Assembly: GCA_021443045.1 (NCBI GenBank)
Contig: JABUUT010000011.1
Coordinates: forward strand, 12,067-31,918
Length of the DNA stretch: 19,852 nt
Reading direction: 5' to 3'
From: Fibrobacteraceae bacterium
GTDB lineage: Bacteria > Fibrobacterota > Fibrobacteria > Fibrobacterales > Fibrobacteraceae
Below the pieces are notes generated by a model. The model searched no databases. It had not been told where the DNA came from and worked only from the letters and a program-made list of their open reading frames with translations. Both the position numbers and the translations under genes were made by a program. How positions within the stretch are numbered: the stretch's first letter is position 1; each line of letters begins with the position of its first letter. Below, in pieces: positions 6,993 through 13,661 of the stretch.

Positions 6993-9900
6993 TTAGAATG
7001 CGTAATTTACAGAAACCATTCCATAAAGGTCTCTATAATCGTCTTCCCTGCGGTCTAGGCGGTAATTCATATACACACCCAGTTTCCAATCTGAGGTCAA
7101 CCTATCTGAGTGGAACACCTTAAGGGCTGCCGAGCCATCAAAATCCGTTTCCGATTCACTGGCATCTTCTCCATCCAATTCTCTATCTAGGAACAACTGG
7201 CGAAGGCCACAGTTCAGATTAAGAACAAAGTAATTCGGAATCAAAGGAATTTCAACTTCGTCGTTCAAAGACCATTCAAATTCGGTCATGTCGTCGCGAT
7301 TATAAATTTTGTAGCGAGGAACCACATCAAAACGATTCTTTATGTTACCATAGGTCAAAGAAACCGAAATGGGATACTTCTGCTCAAAATAGTTGCCTCC
7401 ATTAAAGTAGTAACCCAAAATGCCATAAGTTTTATCAGAGAAGGAAATACCCTTTAAAGCATCGTCCTGCTCAAATTCAGACATGTCCTCGCGAATGGTC
7501 CATACGCCACCGGCCTTAACCACAATATCCTTAATGCTCCAGGTTACACCCAAATTAATAACGTGCTTAATAAGGTTTTCTTCAAACTGAGTGGCCAAAT
7601 AAGGCTCACTAGCCAAAGCATTATAGGCAGCCCAGCGAGCCGAATCCACATAAATGGTATCTTCATCTATAGCAACAGGCAATTTACCTTCGCCTGGGCG
7701 CTTGCTGGGGCGGAAATAATCATCGCTGTAAATGCCCGAGGTGGCTTCATAGTTGGCTAGCAAACGCTGGGAGGTGTACCGGGTGCGGTAATTCATGGCA
7801 TATCCAGCCGAAAGTGAAATTTGATTATTCAACTTAAATTCATTTTTCAATTTAACATCGTGAACATAGAGGGCGCGAACAGGGTCTTGCTCATGTTCTT
7901 TTAACCACTCGTTTTCGGCTCCCGTAAAGAAGCCCCACTTGGTGCCCTCACCTAAGCCAAAAATGTTGTAATCATTGCCTGAGGCGGCATTATCCACAGA
8001 ACCGTCGTAAGACAGTTTTAAATTCCAAAAGTCTAAAATACCCTGTTCCAAAAAGGCACCAAACTTTCTGGAATTCTGCGTTAAATCTGGAGAACCGGCA
8101 CTATAAAATTTTTCACCAATAAACTGGATGCGGGCACCAACCTTTGTGTTTTTGTTAGACCAGTTCAAAGAACCCGAAAAGGCCAAGTTTTGACCATCCC
8201 AATTTTGGGCATCACCAGGAGAGTCTTCTTCCCTTTCGTATTTGCCCTTCTGTTCCTTGGCAATTTCTAACAAACTGCGAAGGCGGCTCCTCATTTCTGA
8301 GGCGGTCATCATGGAATTGTCACCAAAAATCTTTTCCAAATTCTCTTCTTTTAAAGAATTAATCAGCAAAGGATTTCGCATAAGTTTGTTGAGCAAGGCA
8401 AAATTAGAACCGTCAACTCCAGCCTCTGCAAACACTTCGTTAATGGCACGCTGGCTTGCGGCATCAGAAGTGTCAGCAGCACCCATGGCAATCTGGCCAT
8501 TCAACTCCACATCACCTGGGAAAAACAGCCAGTTTCCATCGGCAAAAACAGTCTTGGAATTCTTTTTAGGAATACCCAGATTGGTAGTTTCCTCATTGCC
8601 ATCACGCAAAATGGGGTCTTCTACATAATCCTTGCTACCAATAAAGCCAAGGGTTCCGTTAAAGCGGCGGTGCATATTCCAGCGAACCTTAAGGCCCGTC
8701 ATCATTTCCTGAGGTTCCGCTTCGCCCTCTTCTATGTAATCTTTGTAAATGTCGTAGTTGCGTTTGCCCTCAACCAAAGGCTTGCGTGATTCACCCCAAA
8801 AGGCGGCCAAAGAAAACAGAGGCTGACCAACTCGGTTGTTAAACAAATTCAGGTTATACAAGCCACCCAGAATGGGAACTCCATTCATGTAGAGTTCCCC
8901 AGCATTCAAGAAAAAATCACCTAGAACAAACTTTTGGAAACTATCCGTATATACAAACTGCAACATGCGCGCGTCAAACTGGTTCCAGGAATCCCCCGCG
9001 ATGTCTGCAGAAAATTCCATGGTCTGGCCCGTAGGAGATTCCATTAACAAATAAGCGTTAATGCCGGCAAAGAATCCAGGAACCTGGAAATAGTTGATAA
9101 AACGCTGTCCTTGCTTAACAGTATCTTTTCCAAACACATACTCATCATAGTAGTTGTTGTTGTGCATAAATACAGCATGGTAACCCATTTCGGAGCCCAC
9201 GTTTCCACTCACCTTCCACGACTTGTCTTGGGTTCTTCCATAAGAAACCTTTTCACGCTTAAAGGTGGAAGCGTATGGGTTTTCTGGTTCGTAGCCCAAA
9301 TCAAAGGCCTTGAGGGTATTAGACAAATTCAGTTGGTTTCCCTGAACCGCCTTGGTCATTTTTTCGGAGAGCACGTCTTCGGTTTTAATACCTATTTTAT
9401 TTTCGGACACTAAGGAAGAATTCACATCGATGACGCCCCCCATGTTGATAACACCGATGTCATTATCTTTAATGTCAGAATTTGACAGAGAAACACTGGA
9501 AGAAGCCCCTACCACCAGAGCTTTGTTGTTTTTTGTAAAGTTAGACTCGTCTATAAGAATCTTTGCATCTTTCGAAGCCCAGACTCCTGCATTTTTACCA
9601 CCATCAAAGGAGCAGCGCTGTATATCAGCCTCCCCTGACTTTAAAAAGAAACCAATGTGGGCACTATTTTCAAAGTTTCCATCGCTCAACGTTATGGAGC
9701 CGTTTTCCACAGCAATACCTATTTCGGCATTCTGAATGGAGAACATGGAAAATTCAGCAGGCTTGGTGCTTGAAATGGAAATACCATTCCACTTTTTACC
9801 TTCTACCGCCGATTTAAAAAACACAGGCTGATTGCTGGAGCCCATTACTAAAAGGGAGCCCCCCTGCACATCAAGCCCAGTTTCCGGCATAAAGTGCAAC

Positions 9901-10076
9901 TGGGTTCCCGCTTCTACCACCAAGGCCTTGCCTTCGCCAAGAACCAAGGTTTCGGTTACAATGTAGGGGGAATCATCCACCTTGAGAAAACCCGATATGC
10001 TACCACCAATAGTAGCTCCAAAAGAAAGAGCACCAAATACCAGTATGCCAAAACCAAGTTTTCTGCACAAATTCAT
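6993..10076 (-). CDS. Secreted right-handed beta-helix / outer-membrane barrel-like fusion protein
   Basis: A 1027-residue protein with a signal peptide (MNLCRKLGFGILVFGALSFGA, cleavage near 20-21). Residues about 40-235 form short repeats typical of right-handed parallel beta-helices: GTQLHFMPETGLDVQGG, KKWNGISIS, NAEIGIAVENGSITLSDGNF, SSSVSLSNSDIKDNDIGV. From about 285 to the end the sequence turns into aromatic-rich strands with Asp/Asn turns (FVLGDFFLNAGELYMNGV at 383-400, YPISVSLTYGNIKNRFDVV at 901-919) and ends GMVSVNYAF, with the terminal Phe of outer-membrane barrels. A charged, probably helical insert lies at about 540-620. I infer a barrel in the outer membrane with a surface or periplasmic beta-helix; no named family is recognised and no enzymatic residues of pectate lyases are evident. 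The ATG overlaps the stop of the FecR-domain gene by one base, so the two proteins are probably made together. Confidence 0.78.
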   Translation of the reverse strand: MNLCRKLGFGILVFGALSFGATIGGSISGFLKVDDSPYIVTETLVLGEGKALVVEAGTQLHFMPETGLDVQGGSLLVMGSSNQPVFFKSAVEGKKWNGISISSTKPAEFSMFSIQNAEIGIAVENGSITLSDGNFENSAHIGFFLKSGEADIQRCSFDGGKNAGVWASKDAKILIDESNFTKNNKALVVGASSSVSLSNSDIKDNDIGVINMGGVIDVNSSLVSENKIGIKTEDVLSEKMTKAVQGNQLNLSNTLKAFDLGYEPENPYASTFKREKVSYGRTQDKSWKVSGNVGSEMGYHAVFMHNNNYYDEYVFGKDTVKQGQRFINYFQVPGFFAGINAYLLMESPTGQTMEFSADIAGDSWNQFDARMLQFVYTDSFQKFVLGDFFLNAGELYMNGVPILGGLYNLNLFNNRVGQPLFSLAAFWGESRKPLVEGKRNYDIYKDYIEEGEAEPQEMMTGLKVRWNMHRRFNGTLGFIGSKDYVEDPILRDGNEETTNLGIPKKNSKTVFADGNWLFFPGDVELNGQIAMGAADTSDAASQRAINEVFAEAGVDGSNFALLNKLMRNPLLINSLKEENLEKIFGDNSMMTASEMRSRLRSLLEIAKEQKGKYEREEDSPGDAQNWDGQNLAFSGSLNWSNKNTKVGARIQFIGEKFYSAGSPDLTQNSRKFGAFLEQGILDFWNLKLSYDGSVDNAASGNDYNIFGLGEGTKWGFFTGAENEWLKEHEQDPVRALYVHDVKLKNEFKLNNQISLSAGYAMNYRTRYTSQRLLANYEATSGIYSDDYFRPSKRPGEGKLPVAIDEDTIYVDSARWAAYNALASEPYLATQFEENLIKHVINLGVTWSIKDIVVKAGGVWTIREDMSEFEQDDALKGISFSDKTYGILGYYFNGGNYFEQKYPISVSLTYGNIKNRFDVVPRYKIYNRDDMTEFEWSLNDEVEIPLIPNYFVLNLNCGLRQLFLDRELDGEDASESETDFDGSAALKVFHSDRLTSDWKLGVYMNYRLDRREDDYRDLYGMVSVNYAF

Positions 10077-11371
10077 TAGCGAACCTCGTAAATCTTTTGC
10101 ACCTTGGCCTTATAGCCGCTCTTGTGGGTAACCTCTATGTCAAACCGATTCTGATTGTTTCGAGAAATGGTTACTGGGATACCGTAATCCAAGTTGCTAA
10201 TTTGGGCCAGGTTCTCCTTTAAAATAACATTTCCATTCTGTTTGACAAGTACCTGGTACAAAACTACAGGGTCATTTTCAGGTATTCTTATCTGGAAACG
10301 CAGGGTTTTTGGAATCTGATCCATTGGCATTCCTGGTGTAGGAGGAGGAATGTTCAAAATTTCCTTGGTGTTTCCTTCTACAACCACCTTAAAGGGCTTT
10401 ACCGGGAAACAACCTAGGGTCTTGGAAACCTGGTTTTCGTTGCCATTTTTGTCTCTCATGGTGAGCACATACTCGTGAATACCGCTAGAAAGCTTAAAGC
10501 GCTTTTGACCATTTCTAGAAACAGTTTCTTCGGAGGGGCTGCCATCGTCCCTTGCCACAACAAAAACCGCTGGTTCGCCCTTTTTAATATCAGTAATAGC
10601 CACATTGGCCACACAGCGAACGGAATCGTAAGAAACAAACTTTATGGAGGGAGCACCCATGGCGGCGGTTCGGGCCAGTTCTTTTTGGTAAGCTTCGTCA
10701 GCACTTTGCAAATCCTTGGCCAACTGATCCATAGACTTGGTGGAATCCTGCAAAAGAGCTTCGATTTTCTTGGCAAAGCCAGCGTCACCAGAAGACTTTA
10801 ACTTAAGAACCATCAAGGAGTCTTTACCAAAGGTGGTTTCGCCTTCACCAATGGAAACAGTCTGGCCACTCTTGTCGGCGGTAATTTCAAGGCGGCCATT
10901 TTTTAAGCCCGCAAAGAAAGTCTTTTCGCCACCGATGTAGCCTTCGGTACCACGAATAGAAGCTGTTGCCGTGCCGGTTTTAAATTCAAAGGTGGAGTTC
11001 TTTTCTTGCAGTTTCTGCACGGTAAAATTAATGTGTCCCTGCTTTATGTCGAGGCGGGTTTTAAAAGCACCTTTGCCATCGCCTTCCAAAAGTTTCATCA
11101 TGTGAACTTCTGTTTTTTCGGCCAGGGTTATGGTGCTTCCATCCAAAAGGCCAAAGGTCACTTCGGATTCCACACCGGTGCGAACCAGGTCGGTTTGAAA
11201 AATACTTGCGCCTACGCGGAGCTTTGACCAATCGGCCTGTTTTTCTTTACGGCGATCCACTTCGCCCAAGGCAGCGCGAACCTTACCAGCAGAGGGAGCC
11301 GCAGCCAATAGACTGGTAGGTATGGTTAAAAGAGTTGCCAAACACAGAGGAACAAATACTTTTAAAGTCAT
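10076..11371 (-). CDS. Secreted FecR-domain protein
   Basis: A 431-residue protein from the chosen ATG, with a signal peptide (MTLKVFVPLCLATLLTIP, cleavage near LLAAA at 21-25). Residues about 30-190 match the FecR domain: KVRAALGEVDRR, LRVGASIFQTDLVRTG, EVTFGLLDGSTITLAE, GHINFTV, FEFKTGTATASIRGTEG and FFAGLKNGRLEIT. A predicted helical linker (about 197-235) leads to two beta-sandwich-like segments (about 240-325 and 328-431) resembling Ig-like modules. No cytoplasmic anti-sigma part, transmembrane helix or neighbouring ECF sigma gene is present, so this is not a classic FecIR regulator. An upstream in-frame TTG (11420-11422) is rejected because it falls at the predicted transcription start, whereas the ATG has GCGAGG four bases before it. 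The gene's TAA overlaps the ATG of the helix-barrel gene (TAATG). It may bind or stabilise that partner or peptidoglycan-associated structures; this is inference. Confidence 0.85.
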   Translation of the reverse strand: MTLKVFVPLCLATLLTIPTSLLAAAPSAGKVRAALGEVDRRKEKQADWSKLRVGASIFQTDLVRTGVESEVTFGLLDGSTITLAEKTEVHMMKLLEGDGKGAFKTRLDIKQGHINFTVQKLQEKNSTFEFKTGTATASIRGTEGYIGGEKTFFAGLKNGRLEITADKSGQTVSIGEGETTFGKDSLMVLKLKSSGDAGFAKKIEALLQDSTKSMDQLAKDLQSADEAYQKELARTAAMGAPSIKFVSYDSVRCVANVAITDIKKGEPAVFVVARDDGSPSEETVSRNGQKRFKLSSGIHEYVLTMRDKNGNENQVSKTLGCFPVKPFKVVVEGNTKEILNIPPPTPGMPMDQIPKTLRFQIRIPENDPVVLYQVLVKQNGNVILKENLAQISNLDYGIPVTISRNNQNRFDIEVTHKSGYKAKVQKIYEVR

Positions 11372-11427
11372 AAAGCCTCGCAATTGTTTTACCGAGAATA
11401 AAATAAATATTTTTTTACCCAAATGGG

Positions 11428-11456
11428 TATATAAAAAATAAAGGAGTGATATACAA
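11428..11456 (-). promoter_or_regulatory. Predicted promoter of the FecR/helix-barrel operon
   Basis: On the minus strand: TTGTAT (11456-11451), 17-bp spacer, TATATA (11433-11428). The predicted start is near 11421, giving a 50-base leader to the ATG at 11371. A small palindrome, TACCC-AAAT-GGGTA (11416-11429), covers the start point and the end of the -10 box, where a repressor could bind. There is no terminator between this promoter and the yciH stop, so read-through from the xylanase operon is possible. Confidence 0.55.
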
Positions 11457-11460
11457 CAAA

Positions 11461-11781
11461 CTAGCCACCAGCCAACTTGACGGTATAGCCCTTTTTTTCA
11501 AGTTCCGCTTTAAGAATATTGCGTTTATCACCCTGAATTTCAATGTTAAAGTCTTTAACAGAACCTCCAACACCGCATTTTTGCTTTAAAAACCGCCCTA
11601 ATTCCTTAAGGCCATCTTCGTCTAAGGGAACTCCAGTAACCACGCTCACACTCTTGCCGCCGCCCAAGCGCTTGAGCTGTATGCGCACAACCCCATCGCC
11701 CTTGGGCGCCTGAGCCTTAGGTTTTTCTTCCTTAATGCGACCTACCCCGCTTACAAACACAAGAGTGGAACGTTCTTCCAT
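11461..11781 (-). CDS. yciH: SUI1/eIF1-like translation factor, YciH family
   Basis: A 106-residue protein. After a variable N-terminus (1-30), the SUI1 fold is clear: VVRIQLKRLGGGKSVSVVTG (31-50), LKELGRFLKQKCGVGGSV (58-75) and EIQGDKRNILKAELEKKGY (81-99). These are the family's hallmark basic loop, the KCG-GG motif and the EIQGD strand. Bacterial relatives resemble eukaryotic eIF1 and are thought to influence start-site fidelity on the 30S subunit. The length is normal for the family. The ATG shares its A with the last base of the xylanase TAA (TAATG), so translation is probably coupled to the xylanase gene, an odd pairing of a housekeeping-type factor with a secreted enzyme. The stop is TAG at 11461-11463; no terminator is seen after it. 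Confidence 0.93.
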   Translation of the reverse strand: MEERSTLVFVSGVGRIKEEKPKAQAPKGDGVVRIQLKRLGGGKSVSVVTGVPLDEDGLKELGRFLKQKCGVGGSVKDFNIEIQGDKRNILKAELEKKGYTVKLAGG

Positions 11782-13418
11782 TACTTTACCACCAAGTCTG
11801 TTGTTTTGCCATCAATGGTCACTTTGTACCTGCCCTTAAATCCGCGGAATTTGGCTACCCCATTTTCGTCAGCTGTGGCAGTGGCTTCGGTGGTCCAGGT
11901 TTTGTGCCACAGGTTGTAAATAGTTTTGGCGGCAGGTTTTTCACGACCATCCATGGCTATGATACCACCATTTTTTATCCAATGGCGGCCATCCCAGAAG
12001 CCCCACATTAAAATGCCGTTAACGGCAGGGTGGCTAAAGGCACTGCGCAAGAAGGTTTCATATTCGCTGGCCTGTTTCTCTTCGGAAATGGTCAACCCGT
12101 TGTCCCATGTGCCAAAGTCCAGTTCCGTTACCTTTATGGGAAGGCCTAGAGTGGCAATTTTGTCCAGGCGTTCCTTAACCAAAGCTGGAACCACTGGTCG
12201 TGCATTAAAGTGACACTGAACGCCTACACCATGAATGGGAACCTTGCGGTCGAGCAAGCCCTTTATAATGCCCACGTAGCGGTCGGTTTCACCAGCGGCC
12301 ACCACACTATATTCATTTAGGTAGAGTTTTGCCTGAGGGTCAACCTTATGGGCCCAAATAAAGGCACTGTCCAAATAGTTCCAGCCACACATGTTAAAGG
12401 TGTAAGACTCGTGCATGGGTTCGTTCCACACGTCATATTCCACAATTTTTCCCTTGTATTCGGTAAGGTCCCGTTCAATGCGGTTCTTTAAATACTTGCC
12501 AAAGTCTTTGCACTGGCTTGGCTTGTGGGGGTTGGAATAATGCTTGTCAAAACCGTAATCCTGATGACCCCACATAATGGCGTGTCCTCTAAATTCCCAG
12601 CCATTTTCTTTGGCAAAGTTAATGTAGCGGTACATTTCGTCTTTCATCAGCTTGCCTTTTTTACGTTCGTATTCAGGCCACTTAAACTGGTTTTCAGAAA
12701 CGCCGTGCCAAAAGAATTTTTTTGCCTTGGCCGCATACCATTTTTCCACGCTGTCCTTTTCGGGGCCATAGAATGCCAAAGCGGTTCCAAAGGGGAAGGC
12801 GTGCCGTTCCAGCTTTACAGAAACCTTTTGACCCGGCTTTGCCTTTACTGTAAAATCGGCTTTTCTTAGGCTGTCTATGCGGGCTTCGGCGTTTTGGTAC
12901 CAAACCGTATCCATGTCGCCCATTTTTTCGATGGTCACATCGTCCATTTGCAGCCAGCCTTTTTTAAGGCCCACATGGAATGTTACGTTGTTCAAACCGT
13001 AGCCTTTCTGATCGGCCAAAAATGTCATGGAATAAGTTTTCCAATCTTTGGTGAGTTCAAAGGAGGCACTTTCTTTTTGACGATAATCTGGAGGGCCTCC
13101 TTGAACCACGGCATTAATAGGCATGTCGCCCTTAGCCTTAAAAGAAAGGGTGTAATAGGCCGAGTCGGCCAAAAACTTTGGGGGCTGAAGCTGGAGGCCC
13201 CACCAAATTTTGGGCAAATCTTTTACAACCACTTTTACACCATTGGAGCCATCCACACCTAGGCCCTGAACGGCCAGCTGCATGTCTACCTTGGCTGGGC
13301 CGTCTGGATTGTTCCAAAGATACCAGCCACCGTCTCCATATTCCATGTCACCATTGTTCAACACATTCTGAGCCATGGCAGACACTGCAAAAGCAAGCAA
13401 CAACTTTACACCTTTCAT
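11781..13418 (-). CDS. Secreted GH10 endo-1,4-beta-xylanase with N-terminal carbohydrate-binding-like domain
   Basis: A 545-residue enzyme that would cut beta-1,4-xylan outside the cytoplasm. A signal peptide (1-16, cleavage at AMA-Q) is followed by a CBM4/9-like beta-sandwich (about 17-167: NVLNNGDMEYGDGGWYLW, YYTLSFKAKGD, WLQMDDVTIEK). The GH10 barrel spans about 175-507: FFWHGVSENQFKWPEYE (235-251), HAIMWG with His279 and Trp283, the acid/base Glu333 in DVWNEP (329-334), HGVGVQCHF (396-404), the nucleophile Glu432 in VTELDFG (430-436), and MWGFWDG (471-477). A short beta-rich tail (508-545) ends the protein. All catalytic residues are present. The start is supported by AGAGG seven bases before the ATG. 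Its TAA overlaps the yciH ATG. Directly upstream is a large palindrome that must contain the leader and perhaps the promoter. No dockerin, cell-wall anchor or T9SS-type C-terminal signal is recognised. Confidence 0.96.
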   Translation of the reverse strand: MKGVKLLLAFAVSAMAQNVLNNGDMEYGDGGWYLWNNPDGPAKVDMQLAVQGLGVDGSNGVKVVVKDLPKIWWGLQLQPPKFLADSAYYTLSFKAKGDMPINAVVQGGPPDYRQKESASFELTKDWKTYSMTFLADQKGYGLNNVTFHVGLKKGWLQMDDVTIEKMGDMDTVWYQNAEARIDSLRKADFTVKAKPGQKVSVKLERHAFPFGTALAFYGPEKDSVEKWYAAKAKKFFWHGVSENQFKWPEYERKKGKLMKDEMYRYINFAKENGWEFRGHAIMWGHQDYGFDKHYSNPHKPSQCKDFGKYLKNRIERDLTEYKGKIVEYDVWNEPMHESYTFNMCGWNYLDSAFIWAHKVDPQAKLYLNEYSVVAAGETDRYVGIIKGLLDRKVPIHGVGVQCHFNARPVVPALVKERLDKIATLGLPIKVTELDFGTWDNGLTISEEKQASEYETFLRSAFSHPAVNGILMWGFWDGRHWIKNGGIIAMDGREKPAAKTIYNLWHKTWTTEATATADENGVAKFRGFKGRYKVTIDGKTTDLVVK

Positions 13419-13432
13419 AAGAATCCTCTTTT

Positions 13433-13593
13433 GGGCACCTCTAAAAATTCATTTTCATGATTTGCACAATAACACCTCGCGCTAGTTCGTCACTCAAAGA
13501 TGCCCAATACCTCCAGTATTGGCCACTTTTCGTTTCTGCTATCGCTCGGTTCTTGTGCAAATCCTTTAACCAAAGCAATTTTTAGAGGTACCC
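13433..13593. repeat. 161-bp imperfect palindromic element upstream of the xylanase gene
   Basis: Outer arms at 13433-13449 and 13577-13593 are 17 nt each and pair at 16 positions (core ACCTCTAAAAATT with AATTTTTAGAGGT). Inner arms GATTTGCACAA (13459-13469) and TTGTGCAAATC (13553-13563) pair perfectly over 11 bp, and the centre is CCAATAC (13504-13510) with GTATTGG (13516-13522) around a 5-base loop. The segments between (13470-13503 and 13523-13552) are also roughly complementary. It carries no ORF of note. It ends only 14 bases before the xylanase ATG, so it forms most of the leader. A weak minus-strand promoter-like pair lies inside it: TTGAGT (13497-13492), 17 bp, TGTTAT (13474-13469). 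It could be a MITE, a dispersed hairpin repeat or a regulatory leader. Confidence 0.8.
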
Positions 13594-13612
13594 TTTTTTT
13601 ATTAAAGGGCAC
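13591..13612. other. Small hairpin beside the palindromic element
   Basis: CCCTTT (13591-13596) pairs with AAAGGG (13604-13609) around a 7-base AT-only loop; one mismatch then GT/AC extends the stem. It overlaps the outer arm of the 161-bp palindrome, so the two structures are mutually exclusive. AAAGGGCAC also copies the GGGCAC of the far outer arm. Confidence 0.4.
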
Positions 13613-13628
13613 TTTTCTTTAAAATTAT

Positions 13629-13655
13629 AAAAAAAAGAGCACCAGAGGTGCTCTT
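13629..13655 (-). terminator. Rho-independent terminator of the cadherin-repeat protein gene
   Basis: On the minus strand a perfect 9-bp stem, AAGAGCACC (13655-13647) with GGTGCTCTT (13643-13635), with a 3-base loop, runs into an uninterrupted T tract of eight (13636-13629). It begins seven bases after the stop codon at 13662. It separates this gene from the downstream xylanase transcript. Confidence 0.93.
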
Positions 13656-13661
13656 GAATAT

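Noticed and set aside
6993..10076. Pectate lyase or other beta-helix polysaccharide lyase
   Set aside because: Only about 200 residues look like a beta-helix, no lyase catalytic motif is visible, and most of the protein is barrel-like.
10076..11371. Classic FecR anti-sigma regulator of an ECF sigma factor
   Set aside because: It has a cleavable signal peptide at its N-terminus, no cytoplasmic domain or transmembrane helix, and no sigma-factor gene beside it.
11372..11422. Upstream TTG start that would lengthen the FecR-domain protein by 17 residues
   Set aside because: It lies at the predicted transcription start, has no ribosome-binding site, and would put a charged, non-signal stretch before a clean signal peptide. 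The ATG at 11371 fits better.
13433..13593. CRISPR array or insertion sequence
   Set aside because: No spaced direct repeats of constant length and no transposase frame; the structure is a single nested palindrome.
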